The notes: a model not told the origin generated them from the sequence alone. Numbered from the stretch's first letter, positions 43,572-53,758 are shown. The stretch: 64,000 nucleotides of DNA from Serratia silvae (GCF_023282985.1 NZ_JAGQDC010000002.1:342388-406387), one strand, 5' to 3'. Translations and numbers: made by a program.

Positions 43572-44414
43572 ATGAATCAGCGGGAACTAGAAAGTGCCAT
43601 CGTCACCGATTTTTCCAAGCGCATGAGCTACGGTGATTACCTGTGCCTGGATCGACTACTGGATTGTCAGCAGCCCCTTTCCAACCCACAGCATCATGAT
43701 GAAATGCTGTTTGTTGTACAGCATCAGACCTCGGAACTGTGGATGAAACTGATGCTGCATGAACTGCAGGCGGCCAGGACTCTGGTGCAGCAGGATAAGC
43801 TCAGCCACTGCTTCAAGATCCTGGCCAGGGTAAAGCAGATCCAGCGTTTGCTGTTTGAGCAATGGGCGGTGCTGGAAACGCTGACTCCGTCGGAATATGT
43901 GGAGTTCCGTGGCGTGCTGGGTAACTCGTCGGGTTTCCAATCTCATCAATATCGTTCGATCGAGTTTTTGTTGGGTAACAAAAATGCCGCCATGCTTGCC
44001 GTCTTCAGCGAAGATGCGCCAAAACATGCCGCGCTGAAAGCGATCCTCGAAGCCCCTAGCCTGTATGACGAATTCCTCCGCTATCTTTCCCGCCACGGTC
44101 TTGCGGTGCCTCAGGCATGCATTGAACGAGACTGGACCCAGCCTTACCAGCGCAATCCTGAGCTGTTGCCGGTGTTCAAACTGATTTACGATAATCCGCA
44201 AACCTACTGGGCGGCCTACGAAATGGCTGAGAAGCTGGTGGATATCGAGGAAAGCTTCCATCTATGGCGTTTTCGTCATATGAAAACGGTCGAGCGGATC
44301 ATTGGTTTTAAATCAGGAACCGGCGGTTCCAGTGGCGTGAGTTTCTTGAAGAAGGCGCTGGAACTGACCTTCTTTCCGGAACTGTTAGATGTACGAACAG
44401 AAATTGGTGCTTGA
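43572..44414 (+). CDS. kynA: Tryptophan 2,3-dioxygenase
   Basis: 280 aa, the normal bacterial length. Heme-pocket [20 protein letters not shown] (H51 equivalent to H55 of the Xanthomonas enzyme), substrate-carboxylate Arg in [18 protein letters not shown], proximal heme His in [17 protein letters not shown], and [11 protein letters not shown]. It oxidises L-tryptophan to N-formylkynurenine. ATG 43572 follows ggagag by five bases; an upstream GTG at 43551 is less likely. No kynureninase lies beside it, but an arylformamidase-like gene is at 13876. Confidence 0.95.
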   Translation: MNQRELESAIVTDFSKRMSYGDYLCLDRLLDCQQPLSNPQHHDEMLFVVQHQTSELWMKLMLHELQAARTLVQQDKLSHCFKILARVKQIQRLLFEQWAVLETLTPSEYVEFRGVLGNSSGFQSHQYRSIEFLLGNKNAAMLAVFSEDAPKHAALKAILEAPSLYDEFLRYLSRHGLAVPQACIERDWTQPYQRNPELLPVFKLIYDNPQTYWAAYEMAEKLVDIEESFHLWRFRHMKTVERIIGFKSGTGGSSGVSFLKKALELTFFPELLDVRTEIGA

Positions 44415-44440
44415 CTGTTTTGCCTAGACATCCAGCAATA

Positions 44441-44461
44441 TCAGGGCGCGTAGCGCCCTGA
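44441..44461. terminator. Bidirectional hairpin between kynA and curA
   Basis: tcagggcgc/gcgccctga perfect 9-bp stem with a 3-base loop between two convergent genes. Confidence 0.65.
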
Positions 44462-44469
44462 ACAGCGGT

Positions 44470-45501
44470 TTATTCCTCGGAGACGCGGATAATCAGCTTG
44501 CCGAAGTTTTTCCCTTTCAGCAGTCCGAAAAAGGCGTGAGGCGCGTTTTCCAACCCATCGACTACATCCTCACGGAATTTGATCTTGCCCTGGCTGACCC
44601 ATTTCCCCATCTGTTGTAAAAACTCAGGGAAATTTTCCGCGTAGTCGTCAAAGATGATAAAACCCTGCATCTTGATGCGCTTGCGCAGGATCAGGCCTTG
44701 TAACAACGGCAAGCGATCTGGGCCTGGAGGTAACTCGGTCGCGCTGTACTGGGCGATCACGCCACAGACGGGGATACGTGCCTTGGTATTGAGCAAAGGA
44801 ATAACCGCATCGAATACCGCGCCGCCGACGTTTTCATAGTAAATATCTATACCCTGCGGGCAGGTAGCTGCCAGTTGCGCCGCAAAGTCGGCCGAGCGGT
44901 GATCGATACAGGCATCAAATCCCAGTTCTTCCACCACATAGCGGCATTTCTCTGCGCCACCCGCCACGCCAACCACGCGACATCCTTTCAGCTTGGCAAT
45001 CTGACCTACCACGGAACCTACGGCTCCGCTGGCTGCTGCGACGACCAGGGTTTCGCCTGCCTGTGGCTGGCCGATATCCAGCAGCCCCATATAGGCGGTA
45101 AAACCGGGCATACCGAGGACGCCAAGGAACCGGGAGGGGTGATCCAATTCGGCGCCCAGATTACGTAGCCCGCTGCCGTCCGACAACGCATGGCTTTGCC
45201 ATCCGTCGTAGCCTAACACCCAATCTCCAACGTTAAAGTCTGGATGTTGTGAAGCCTGCACGCGGGATACGGTGCCGCCGACCATCACATCACCGATCTG
45301 TACCGGGGGGGCATAAGAGGGCGCATCGCTCATACGGCCACGCATATAGGGATCTAACGAAAGATAAACCGTGCGTAGCAACAGCTGCCCGGCGGCGGGC
45401 TGTGGGATAGGGCTGGTTTCCAGGCGGAAATTGTCTGCCTGCGGTTCCCCGTGTGGGCGTGAAGCTAAAACAAAACGGCGGCTATGCGCTTGCTGAGACA
45501 T
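44470..45501 (-). CDS. curA: NADPH-dependent curcumin/alkenal reductase
   Basis: 343 aa (E. coli CurA/YncB 345). MDR leukotriene-B4-dehydrogenase type: PYMRGRMSDAPSYAPPVQIG, GMPGFTAYMGLLDIGQPQAG, VVAAASGAVGSVVGQIAKLK, IDIYYENVGG. It reduces C=C bonds of enones and alkenals with NADPH. aaggag six bases upstream fixes ATG 45501. Confidence 0.92.
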   Translation of the reverse strand: MSQQAHSRRFVLASRPHGEPQADNFRLETSPIPQPAAGQLLLRTVYLSLDPYMRGRMSDAPSYAPPVQIGDVMVGGTVSRVQASQHPDFNVGDWVLGYDGWQSHALSDGSGLRNLGAELDHPSRFLGVLGMPGFTAYMGLLDIGQPQAGETLVVAAASGAVGSVVGQIAKLKGCRVVGVAGGAEKCRYVVEELGFDACIDHRSADFAAQLAATCPQGIDIYYENVGGAVFDAVIPLLNTKARIPVCGVIAQYSATELPPGPDRLPLLQGLILRKRIKMQGFIIFDDYAENFPEFLQQMGKWVSQGKIKFREDVVDGLENAPHAFFGLLKGKNFGKLIIRVSEE

Positions 45502-45957
45502 CGGTGACTCCTTGGCGACGGTGTAGAACAAAGGGTGTTCAGGTACTGGCTAGTCTAGTTAATCTGTCGCAATAGGAGATAGCGTTATGTGCGCACCTAT
45601 GCGATAGCGTAATAGCATGGCGGGAAGATTGTTGAAAATTATTGCGTAACACTTGCGGTTATTGGGTGTTCGTTGAACTACTTATATCGTGAAGAAAATT
45701 AATAGCCGGTACCTTGTTGTCAATGATAAATAACAGTGACAGTTGCTGTCGGCAATTTTGATGAAAACGCGATAATTCCGAATTAATATATTGATTTGGG
45801 TGATGTGATTAATCCAATGCAGGGGTGAAAGTGATAGTAAGTTGGCCGAGCTGGCATTTTTGCCACCTGATGGAACCGCTATCGCAACTTAATTAATACG
45901 GAGAAAAAAACATTTCACCTTGAATAGGTTGCTATAGGGCTAGGGGATAACTATGTG
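45502..45957. other. Intergenic region between uspC and curA
   Basis: 456 AT-rich bases containing the curA promoter and the 3' flank of uspC. I see no gene, RNA or clear regulatory palindrome. Confidence 0.4.
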
Positions 45958-46368
45958 CTATAGCGGAACGATCAGCACGTCAATGTTGCTGGTATTGATA
46001 AAGCGTGCGGCGGAGCAGGCTACTTTATTTATCATGCTATCGCTATGGTTGCCGCAGACGACCAGATCAAAGGGTTGCTGCTGGTTGGCGTAGGTCAAGC
46101 AGTCACCCAACTCGCCGTGGATTATACGAGTCGCGATGTTAGGATAGTTTGCCCGTAGGCACAGTTCTTCCATAAACAGCAGCGTTTCTTCCTCCATCAA
46201 CGCACGCAGGTCACCCAGCATAGGGGCAGGGAAAATCTCGGTATTGGCAATGATGCTGACCAGCGTAATTTTCCCATCACAGGGGCGCACAATGGAGACA
46301 GCTTTCTCTACCAGCCGCTGGCTGTCCGCTGCCACTGCCACCGTAACCAGAACGTTGCGATATCCCAT
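45958..46368 (-). CDS. uspC: Universal stress protein UspC
   Basis: 136 aa (E. coli UspC 142) with YRNVLVTVAVAADSQRLVEKA at the start, HGELGDCLTYANQQQPFDLV and VCGNHSDSMINKVACSAARF, ending VLIVPL. UspC supports motility and survival under UV and stress. Its place just upstream of flhDC matches E. coli. gggagtaggac precedes the ATG. Confidence 0.9.
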   Translation of the reverse strand: MGYRNVLVTVAVAADSQRLVEKAVSIVRPCDGKITLVSIIANTEIFPAPMLGDLRALMEEETLLFMEELCLRANYPNIATRIIHGELGDCLTYANQQQPFDLVVCGNHSDSMINKVACSAARFINTSNIDVLIVPL

Positions 46369-46522
46369 GTCCTACTCCCGTTGCCTGTATCTGTGCTGAA
46401 AGGGTAGAGCAATGCCTGTGCAATAAATGTGGTTTGTATCACGCGCAACGCTAAATCCCGAGGCAGGGAAGAGATTCCGCCATAAAAGATAAAAAGATGC
46501 GCGCATAAGAGTAAAGGGAAGG

Positions 46523-46738
46523 TTAAAGCACCTGCGCCCAGAGTGACTTTGGCACTCTACCCAGGTCGAACAGTTTGCCAGAGACCAGTTCCGCACGGCG
46601 ATGATCCGCAGCGCGGTACATGTTGCATATTTCACTGTCGTCCGTCAGTGAATAATTCAGCTTGTCGTAGACTTTTTCCAGACTGTCCAAGCTGGAACAT
46701 TTGCGAAACGTCATCAGGTAATCGATGGTACTTGTCAT
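46523..46738 (-). CDS. Hha/YmoA-family nucleoid-associated regulator
   Basis: 71 aa with the Hha pattern: [36 protein letters not shown] and final PKSLWAQVL, close to Hha (MNKLYDKIP-SSVW). Hha proteins have no DNA-binding HTH; they bind H-NS and strengthen silencing of AT-rich DNA. The copy lies between uspC and the AT-rich flhDC control region, so it may modulate flagellar expression (inference). The ribosome site is weak. A 7-bp inverted repeat (46939-46957) lies ~200 bp upstream. Confidence 0.8.
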   Translation of the reverse strand: MTSTIDYLMTFRKCSSLDSLEKVYDKLNYSLTDDSEICNMYRAADHRRAELVSGKLFDLGRVPKSLWAQVL

Positions 46739-47751
46739 AGTTAAAGCATAGCCTATTAATAGTATTAAAGCGGAAAGAAAAGCCTCACATATTCGCAGAA
46801 ATCGCCATAAGATGAAGAGGTGCAGCCAGGCAAAATAAAAGAAAAGTGAGCAAATGGAACGCGCTTAGCCAAAATACCCCTGGTAGGGGAGCGGCACCAC
46901 CGAATGATAATATGTGCCGAGCATCTCGGCAATATACCTTGACAGATAAACTGTCAATTAGGGGGAATCTTACCTAATTGGCTCAGGTAGGGGATAGCTC
47001 TGCGTTTCTTTGACTATAGCAAAGAAAATGATAATGGGAATGGTTTGGCAGCAACAGCGAAAAGTGGGTGCTCGAAGTATTATCATGGTGAGCATACAAA
47101 AATGTTGCTGAAGACGTGTAAGGCTTAAACATAATCCCGTCAGTGCTGAAAAATGGCTAGACAATAAAGCAAAGATGAACTAGTGCATTTTCTCGCCGCT
47201 GTTTTGGGGTGTTAGGAATTTTCTATATAAGCGCTCGCATACCCTAAATAATAATTAAATTGCTAAGTAAAGTTCAGTTTGTGACTTTTTTTGCCAATTA
47301 ACTCTAGCTAGTATTATTTTTTGACTTGACCCTGCCAACAATTGCCCTTGACCGTCTCGCTGCGAAACAAATTGTTACTCCTGTTAACTTGTTTAGCTTC
47401 TAATACTGCGCCATTTAACAGCGGGATCCGCTTTGTAGAAAATTGAAACAGCGACTACAGGTAACTCTGACTTCTCAGCTGTAGGGGGTTTTGGCGGGTA
47501 ATTTTATTCATAAGCAACTGGTTTTAAATAACAATCAGTACTTTTGGCTGCCCTGGTGGTGCAGTGGCAGATTTTTGCTCTGTGATTTAGCTTTAGTTAA
47601 GCTTTTGTTCGAATTGATCTAAAAACGGGTATTTTTAAGCTATAAAAGCTGCTTTTTAAGACCTTTTTTTACTTCGGTATGTTTACTGTACAGTTTGATG
47701 GTTAAAAAGTGACCTATTTTTGGCCTTTTTGAGGGGAATTTTTTTTATTTT

Positions 47752-47767
47752 TGTGATCTGTGTCACA
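47752..47767. promoter_or_regulatory. CRP-cAMP site upstream of flhDC
   Basis: TGTGA-TCTGTG-TCACA matches the CRP consensus at all ten fixed positions, ~320 bp upstream of flhD. CRP activation of flhDC is established in E. coli and Serratia. Confidence 0.85.
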
Positions 47768-47836
47768 TTGTTTTTAAAATTGCGGGTCACTCACGTTGTG
47801 TGGGCTAAGTGATCAGGGGTAGAGTTGCGCTGTTAT

Positions 47837-47850
47837 TAAGATTAATCTTA
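47837..47850. promoter_or_regulatory. Candidate RcsAB box in the flhDC leader/promoter
   Basis: TAAGATTAATCTTA, a perfect 14-bp palindrome of the RcsAB box form (consensus TAAGAATATTCCTA). RcsAB binding represses E. coli flhDC. Confidence 0.55.
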
Positions 47851-48088
47851 TTATTTTTGTAAAAATAGTCTTACGAAAAACACATTTTTGAAGCAGGATG
47901 CTGTATATCCATACATGTGATTGCATGTATATCAAATACTGAGTAACAACCCGAATTGTGTATAGTCGCGCAGTTATCGCGGCTAGCGTACAGGGATTTG
48001 TTTGCCAACTTTGGGAATGAACCCAAGTCGTGGGCGATAATTTATCACCCAGCGTATGTTATTAAACATAGTCTGTCGGGATGGGAAT

Positions 48089-48439
48089 ATGGGTACGTCT
48101 GAACTACTTAAACATATTTATGACATTAACTTGTCATATTTGCTTCTGGCACAGCGTCTGATTAACGATGAAAAAGCGTCAGCAATGTTCCGCCTGGGTA
48201 TTGATAACTCGATGGCGGATGCGCTGTCGCAACTCACGTTGCCACAAATGGTAAAACTGGCAGAAACAAATCAACTGGTTTGTCACTTCCGTTTCAACGA
48301 CCACAATACTATCGAGCGCCTGACGAAAGAATCCCGCGTGGACGATCTGCAACAGATCCACACCGGCATTTTGCTATCGAGCCATTTACTGCAAGAACTA
48401 TCGGGTAAAGGCGGTAGTGTGACGAAGAAAAGAGCCTGA
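48089..48439 (+). CDS. flhD: Flagellar master regulator subunit FlhD
   Basis: 116 aa, nearly identical to other enterobacterial FlhD proteins ([40 protein letters not shown]). With FlhC it forms the FlhD4C2 activator of class-2 flagellar promoters. ATG 48089 (MGTSELL) is the family start; an ATG-like codon 33 bases upstream is not. The gene is followed by flhC after 2 bases. Confidence 0.96.
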   Translation: MGTSELLKHIYDINLSYLLLAQRLINDEKASAMFRLGIDNSMADALSQLTLPQMVKLAETNQLVCHFRFNDHNTIERLTKESRVDDLQQIHTGILLSSHLLQELSGKGGSVTKKRA

Positions 48440-48441
48440 TA

Positions 48442-49023
48442 ATGAGTGAGAAAAGTATTGTTCAGGAAGCCAAGGACATTCAACTCGCCATGGAACTGAT
48501 CACGTTGGGCGCGCGTTTGCAGATGTTGGAGAGCGAAACGCAGCTTAGCCGTGGGCGATTGATCAAACTGTACAAAGAATTACGCGGCAGTCCGCCGCCC
48601 AAAGGCATGCTACCGTTCTCGACCGACTGGTTCATGACCTGGGAACAGAACATCCACTCGTCGATGTTTTTCAATGCTTATCAGTTCCTGCTTCAATGCG
48701 GCCAGTGCCACGGGGTTGAAGCCGTGGTCAAAGCCTATCGACTGTATTTGGAACAGTGTCCGCAACAGCCAGGTGAACCCCCGTTGCTGGCGTTGACACG
48801 AGCCTGGACGCTGGTGCGTTTTGTCGACAGCGGTATGTTGCAGCTATCCGCCTGTAGCTGCTGTGGTGGGACTTTTATCACCCATGCGCACCAGCCGCTT
48901 AACAGTTTTGTCTGCAGTTTATGCCAACCCCCATCCCGCGCAGTAAAAAGACGTAAACTTTCGCCGCAACTGGCCGATATTATTCCACAACTGCTGGAAG
49001 AGCAGGTTAAACGCGCAGTCTGA
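48442..49023 (+). CDS. flhC: Flagellar master regulator subunit FlhC
   Basis: 193 aa. The N-terminal part reads [20 protein letters not shown]; the C-terminal zinc cluster cysteines lie in [10 protein letters not shown] and FVCSLCQPP. FlhC makes the main DNA contacts of the FlhD4C2 complex. The start is two bases after the flhD stop, so the two subunits are co-translated. Length is normal (E. coli 192). Confidence 0.96.
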   Translation: MSEKSIVQEAKDIQLAMELITLGARLQMLESETQLSRGRLIKLYKELRGSPPPKGMLPFSTDWFMTWEQNIHSSMFFNAYQFLLQCGQCHGVEAVVKAYRLYLEQCPQQPGEPPLLALTRAWTLVRFVDSGMLQLSACSCCGGTFITHAHQPLNSFVCSLCQPPSRAVKRRKLSPQLADIIPQLLEEQVKRAV

Positions 49024-49167
49024 GCCTGCTTGCAGGCTTATACCACAATGCAGACTGGTGAAACACAAGGGCTCGGTACTCTGGGCTCTCTGGGCGGCCC
49101 GTGCTGTTGCCGAATTTCACCCGCGCTGACTCACCTTCCATCCACATTGTGAATTTAAGGAATACGT

Positions 49168-50058
49168 GTGCTAGTTATTTTGGGTTATCTCGTGGTTCTG
49201 GGAACCGTGTTTGGCGGCTATATGATCGTCGGGGGCCACCTCGGCGCGCTCTATCAGCCCGCCGAATTTCTGATCATCGGGGGGGCGGGCGTGGGGGCCT
49301 TTATCGTTGGCAACAACGGCAAAGCGATCAAATCCACGCTGCGCGCTCTTCCCAAGCTGATGCGCCGCTCAAAATACAACAAAGAACTGTATATGGATCT
49401 GATGGCGTTGCTCTACCGGCTGATGGCCAAATCACGTCAGCAGGGCATGTTGTCGCTTGAGTTTGATATCGATAATCCGCAGGAAAGCGAAATTTTCTCT
49501 AATTATCCCCGCATTCTTGCCGATAACCACTTGGTGGAATTTATTACCGACTATTTGCGGCTCATGGTGAGCGGCAATATGAATGCCTTTGAGATCGAAG
49601 CGTTGATGGATGAAGAGATCGAAACCTTCGAACAGGAGAGCGAGGTGCCTGCGGGGAGCCTGGCGATGGTCGGCGATTCGTTACCGGCTTTCGGCATCGT
49701 GGCCGCCGTGATGGGGGTAGTGCACGCGCTCGCTTCGGCTGACCGACCTGCGGCGGAATTGGGGGCACTGATCGCCAATGCGATGGTGGGCACCTTCCTC
49801 GGCATCCTGTTGGCCTATGGATTCATTTCGCCACTGGCCACTGTGCTGCGCCAGAAGAGTGCCGAAACCACCAAGATGATGCAGTGCATCAAGGTCACCC
49901 TGTTGTCGAGTTTGAATGGTTATGCCCCGCAGATCGCCGTCGAGTTTGGCCGTAAAACGTTGTACACCACGGAACGCCCTTCCTTCGTTGAGTTGGAAGA
50001 GCATGTGCGTAAGGTGAAAGCCCCGGCACAGCAGGCGACGGAAGAGCAGGACGCATGA
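49168..50058 (+). CDS. motA: Flagellar motor stator protein MotA
   Basis: 296 aa inner-membrane protein with four helices; [20 protein letters not shown] at the start, the cytoplasmic loop with the Arg/Glu residues that contact FliG, and [20 protein letters not shown] and [20 protein letters not shown] in TM3-TM4. With MotB it forms the proton channel that drives rotation. GTG start as in E. coli, preceded by aagga. It overlaps motB by 4 bases (ATGA). Confidence 0.95.
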   Translation: MLVILGYLVVLGTVFGGYMIVGGHLGALYQPAEFLIIGGAGVGAFIVGNNGKAIKSTLRALPKLMRRSKYNKELYMDLMALLYRLMAKSRQQGMLSLEFDIDNPQESEIFSNYPRILADNHLVEFITDYLRLMVSGNMNAFEIEALMDEEIETFEQESEVPAGSLAMVGDSLPAFGIVAAVMGVVHALASADRPAAELGALIANAMVGTFLGILLAYGFISPLATVLRQKSAETTKMMQCIKVTLLSSLNGYAPQIAVEFGRKTLYTTERPSFVELEEHVRKVKAPAQQATEEQDA

Positions 50059-51131
50059 AACAGAATCACCCGGTTATTCTGGTCAAAAAACGCAAAGCCC
50101 ATCATGCCGGTCATCACGGCGGCTCCTGGAAAATTGCCTATGCCGATTTTATGACGGCGATGATGGCGTTTTTTTTGGTGATGTGGTTGCTGGCGATTGC
50201 CAGCCCGCAAGAGTTGACGCAGATAGCCGAATATTTCCGTACCCCACTGAAGGTGGCATTGACCAGCGGCGACAAGAGCAGCTCGGAAAGTAGCCCAATC
50301 CCTGGCGGTGGGGACGATCCAACCCAGCAGCAAGGGTTGGTCAAAAAACAGATGGACTCACCGGAAAAGCGTGCGGAAGAGCTGCGCCTGAACAAGCTGC
50401 GCGAGAAGCTTGATGAGCTGATTGAGTCAGACCCACGCCTGAAAGCGCTGCGGCCGCATTTGCTGATCAACATGATGGATGAAGGATTGCGCATTCAAAT
50501 TATCGACAGCCAGAACCGGCCGATGTTCAGGACCGGTAGCGCACAGGTGGAAAGCTACATGCGCGATATCTTGCGTGGGATAGCGCCGATCCTCAATGGG
50601 TTAACGAACAAAATCAGCCTGTCGGGCCATACCGATGATCTGCCTTATGCCACCGGTGAGCGCTATTACAGCAACTGGGAGCTGTCCGCCGATCGTGCCA
50701 ATGCTTCTCGGCGTGAGCTGATCGCCGGTGGTTTGGCTGAGGGCAAGGTGTTGCGGGTGGTTGGGATGGCCTCGACCATGAACCTGAAACAGCACGGCGG
50801 TGATGACGCAGTTAACCGGCGAATCACTATTCTGGTGCTGAACAAAGCAACCCAGCAAGGGATAGAACACGAGAATGCGGAGAGCAGCGCTAGGGAAATC
50901 GACCAACCGGAAGGCTTGAAGCAGTTGGCTCCGCAGGCGAAGGCACCGGCCATGGTGACACCGGAATTACCACCGTCGCCGCCTGCTCCAACCGCCGAAT
51001 CACCGGCGGTACAAAGTACGCCAGAGCAACCTTCGGCAGCGGTGAAAGCCGCAGACACCGGGCCGACAGCGGCTATTCCGGCGGCACCTTCCGCCACTTC
51101 ACCGACTAACAGCGACTCACAGCAGAGGTGA
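50055..51131 (+). CDS. motB: Flagellar motor stator protein MotB
   Basis: 358 aa, longer than E. coli MotB (308). N-terminal TM with the proton-carrying Asp31 ([18 protein letters not shown]), then a plug, and an OmpA-like peptidoglycan-binding domain ([40 protein letters not shown]). The last ~85 residues are a Pro/Ala/Thr-rich low-complexity tail. Overlap with motA implies coupled stoichiometry. Confidence 0.95.
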   Translation: MKQNHPVILVKKRKAHHAGHHGGSWKIAYADFMTAMMAFFLVMWLLAIASPQELTQIAEYFRTPLKVALTSGDKSSSESSPIPGGGDDPTQQQGLVKKQMDSPEKRAEELRLNKLREKLDELIESDPRLKALRPHLLINMMDEGLRIQIIDSQNRPMFRTGSAQVESYMRDILRGIAPILNGLTNKISLSGHTDDLPYATGERYYSNWELSADRANASRRELIAGGLAEGKVLRVVGMASTMNLKQHGGDDAVNRRITILVLNKATQQGIEHENAESSAREIDQPEGLKQLAPQAKAPAMVTPELPPSPPAPTAESPAVQSTPEQPSAAVKAADTGPTAAIPAAPSATSPTNSDSQQR

Positions 51132-51135
51132 CCCC

Positions 51136-53103
51136 GTGAGCATGGATATTAGCGCTTTTTATCAGACCTTTTTTGATGAGGCAGACGAGCTGCTGGCCGA
51201 TATGGAGCAACATCTGTTGGAGCTGGATCCGCTGGCCCCGGATATTGAACCATTGAACGCGATTTTCCGCGCGGCTCACTCGATCAAGGGCGGGGCGGCC
51301 ACTTTCGGCTTTAGCGTACTGCAGGAAACCACCCACCTGCTGGAGAATTTGCTGGACGGTGCCCGGCGTCAGGAAATGAGCCTGAGCACCGAAATTATCA
51401 ACCTGTTTCTGGAAACCAAAGACATTATGCAGGAGCAACTGGACGCCTATAAAACGTCGCAACAACCTGATAGCGAGAGCTTTGAGTATATTTGTCAGGC
51501 GTTGCGGCAGTTGGCTTTGGAAGCGCAACAGCAGGATGCTCCTGCGGCGGCGGTAACGGTAACCTCACCGGTGGCTCATGCCGCTGTTCCGGCCGCGATT
51601 GAGAGCGGGATGCGGATCAGCCTGAGCGGTCTGAAGCCGAATGAAATTCCGCTGATGCTGGAAGAGTTGGGTAATCTGGGCGAGGTGGAAAATCCGCAGC
51701 AGACCGAGACCAGTCTGGAGGTCACTTTGCTGACCTCTGCCAGTGAGGATGATATCAGCGCGGTGCTGTGCTTTGTGCTGGAACCTGAGCAGATTGCCTT
51801 TTCCACGCCGCCGAAGGCCGTGGCGAAGATCAGCACGCCGGAACCTGTTGCTGTTGCCACACCTACCGTGCCCGCTACGGTGGCTGAAGCACCGAAACCC
51901 AAAGCCAAGGCTAGCGAGTCCACCAGCATCCGCGTGGCGGTAGAAAAGGTCGATCAGTTGATCAACCTGGTGGGGGAATTGGTGATCACTCAGTCGATGC
52001 TGGCCCAACGTTCCGGCTCCCTGGATCCAGTCAACCACGGCGATCTGCTCAACAGCATGGGCCAGTTGGAGCGTAATGCTCGCGACCTGCAAGAGTCGGT
52101 GATGTCGATCCGCATGATGCCGATGGAGTACGTTTTCAGCCGTTTCCCGCGCCTGGTGCGCGATCTGGCCAGCAAGCTGGACAAGCAGGTGGAATTGACG
52201 CTACGGGGCAGCTCTACCGAACTGGACAAGAGTCTGATTGAACGCATTATCGATCCGTTGACGCACCTGGTACGTAACAGCCTGGATCACGGTATTGAAG
52301 AACCTGCTGCGCGCCTGGCCGCCGGTAAGGCCGAAGTCGGTAATCTGATCCTGTCCGCCGAACATCAGGGCGGCAATATCTGCATTGAAGTCACCGATGA
52401 CGGTGCTGGTCTCAATCGCCAGAAAATTCTCGCCAAGGCTGCCTCACAGGGGCTGGGGGTGAGTGACAACATGAGCGATGAAGAGGTCGGCATGCTGATC
52501 TTTGCCCCGGGTTTCTCCACCGCCGAGCAGGTGACCGACGTCTCCGGGCGTGGAGTGGGCATGGACGTGGTGAAGCGAAATATTCAGGAGATGGGAGGCC
52601 ATGTCGAGATCCATTTCCAGGCCGGGAAGGGCACCTCAATCCGCATTTTACTGCCGCTGACGTTAGCCATTCTTGATGGAATGTCGGTCAAGGTGAATGA
52701 GGAAGTTTTCATTCTGCCATTGAATGCCGTGATGGAATCATTGCAACCACAGGCCGAGGATTTGCATCCGCTGGCCGGAGGGGAGCGCGTGCTTCAGGTA
52801 CGCGGCGAATATCTGCCTCTGGTTGAGCTGTATCGGGTGTTCGAGGTTGACGGCGCGAAAACCGAAGCCACCCAGGGCATCGTGGTAATTTTGCAAAGTG
52901 CAGGCCGCCGCTATGCGCTGCTGGTCGATCAGCTGATCGGTCAGCACCAGGTGGTGGTGAAAAATCTGGAAAGCAATTATCGCAAGGTGCCGGGTATTTC
53001 GGCTGCCACCATTCTGGGGGATGGCAGCGTGGCGCTGATTGTAGATGTTTCGGCGCTACAAACGCTGAACCGGGAAAAGCGTCTGACGGACGCTGCCGCA
53101 TAA
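51136..53103 (+). CDS. cheA: Chemotaxis histidine kinase CheA
   Basis: 655 aa. P1 domain with phosphorylated His48 (AAHSIKGGAATFGF), P2 CheY/CheB-binding domain, Pro/Ala/Lys-rich linkers, P3 dimerisation, P4 kinase (N-box HLVRNSLDHGIEEP, G1 VTDDGAGLN, G2 GRGVGMDVVK) and P5 CheW-like domain. It couples receptors to CheY and CheB. GTG start at the E. coli position, four bases after motB. CheA(S)-type internal start at a downstream Met is possible. Confidence 0.96.
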   Translation: MSMDISAFYQTFFDEADELLADMEQHLLELDPLAPDIEPLNAIFRAAHSIKGGAATFGFSVLQETTHLLENLLDGARRQEMSLSTEIINLFLETKDIMQEQLDAYKTSQQPDSESFEYICQALRQLALEAQQQDAPAAAVTVTSPVAHAAVPAAIESGMRISLSGLKPNEIPLMLEELGNLGEVENPQQTETSLEVTLLTSASEDDISAVLCFVLEPEQIAFSTPPKAVAKISTPEPVAVATPTVPATVAEAPKPKAKASESTSIRVAVEKVDQLINLVGELVITQSMLAQRSGSLDPVNHGDLLNSMGQLERNARDLQESVMSIRMMPMEYVFSRFPRLVRDLASKLDKQVELTLRGSSTELDKSLIERIIDPLTHLVRNSLDHGIEEPAARLAAGKAEVGNLILSAEHQGGNICIEVTDDGAGLNRQKILAKAASQGLGVSDNMSDEEVGMLIFAPGFSTAEQVTDVSGRGVGMDVVKRNIQEMGGHVEIHFQAGKGTSIRILLPLTLAILDGMSVKVNEEVFILPLNAVMESLQPQAEDLHPLAGGERVLQVRGEYLPLVELYRVFEVDGAKTEATQGIVVILQSAGRRYALLVDQLIGQHQVVVKNLESNYRKVPGISAATILGDGSVALIVDVSALQTLNREKRLTDAAA

Positions 53104-53134
53104 TTATTAACCGACTGATTTAAAGGTGATCGAA

Positions 53135-53635
53135 ATGGCAGGACTGGCAGCCGTCAGCAAACTGGCGGGCGAAACGGTAGGTCAGGAGTTCCTGATTTTT
53201 ACCTTGGGTAACGAAGAGTATGGCATTGATATCCTCAAGGTTCAGGAGATCCGCGGTTACGATCAGGTAACGCGCATCGCCAACACCCCGGCGTTTATCA
53301 AGGGCGTGACCAATCTGCGTGGGGTGATCGTGCCGATTATCGATCTGCGCGTGAAGTTTGCCCAGCAGGACGTCTCTTATGATGAAAACACCGTGGTGAT
53401 CGTACTGAACTTTGGCCAACGCGTGGTGGGGATCGTCGTTGATGGCGTGTCTGATGTGCTGTCGTTAACGGCGGAGCAGATCCGCCCAGCCCCTGAGTTT
53501 GCGGTTACGTTGGCGACGGAATATCTCACCGGCCTGGGGTCGCTCGGTGAACGTATGCTGATCCTGGTGGATATCGAAAAGCTGCTGAGTAGTGAAGAGA
53601 TGTCACTGGTGGACAACGTAGCGAAAAGCGCCTGA
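53135..53635 (+). CDS. cheW: Chemotaxis adaptor CheW
   Basis: 166 aa CheW domain ([39 protein letters not shown]). It links CheA to chemoreceptors. ATG 53135 was chosen over a GTG three codons upstream because it agrees with the family start and has aaggtg eight bases before it. It ends the proximal part of the mot-che operon; a hairpin and a sigma-28 promoter follow. Confidence 0.95.
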   Translation: MAGLAAVSKLAGETVGQEFLIFTLGNEEYGIDILKVQEIRGYDQVTRIANTPAFIKGVTNLRGVIVPIIDLRVKFAQQDVSYDENTVVIVLNFGQRVVGIVVDGVSDVLSLTAEQIRPAPEFAVTLATEYLTGLGSLGERMLILVDIEKLLSSEEMSLVDNVAKSA

Positions 53636-53691
53636 TTGCCGAGGTAAAGAGTTGCGCGTAATGAGGCATCAGGCCCCCACCCCAACCCCAA

Positions 53692-53758
53692 CCCTCTCCC
53701 ACAGGGCTGTCTCTTGATCAGATCTCCTGATCAAGAGACAGCTCCCTGTGGGAGAGGG
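53692..53758. repeat. 67-bp nested palindrome with two inverted Tn5/IS50 inside-end sequences
   Basis: Outer arms ccctctcccacaggg (53692-53706) and ccctgtgggagaggg (53744-53758) pair perfectly. Between them lie CTGTCTCTTGATCAGATCT (53707-53725), identical to the 19-bp IS50 inside end, and ctgatcaagagacag (53727-53741), its first 15 bases inverted. The whole would form a hairpin with a 2-base bulge and 5-base loop. It sits between cheW and the tsr-like gene. Confidence 0.85.

Larger units (their letters stand above)
46741..48088. promoter_or_regulatory. Long AT-rich flhDC control region
   Basis: 1348 bases with no gene, very AT-rich, ending at flhD. It contains a perfect CRP site (47752), a candidate RcsAB box (47837), an inverted repeat TTGACAG-N5-CTGTCAA (46939-46957) and a stem gccgag/ctcggc (46916). 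Such length is typical for flhDC of enterics, which integrates many inputs. The exact transcription start cannot be read by eye. Confidence 0.75.

Noticed and set aside
47545..47630. tRNA-like signals (ggtggtgcagtggcaga and gttcgaatt) in the flhDC control region
   Set aside because: The T-stem and acceptor arms do not pair and no anticodon stem forms; the resemblance is limited to the D- and T-loop words.
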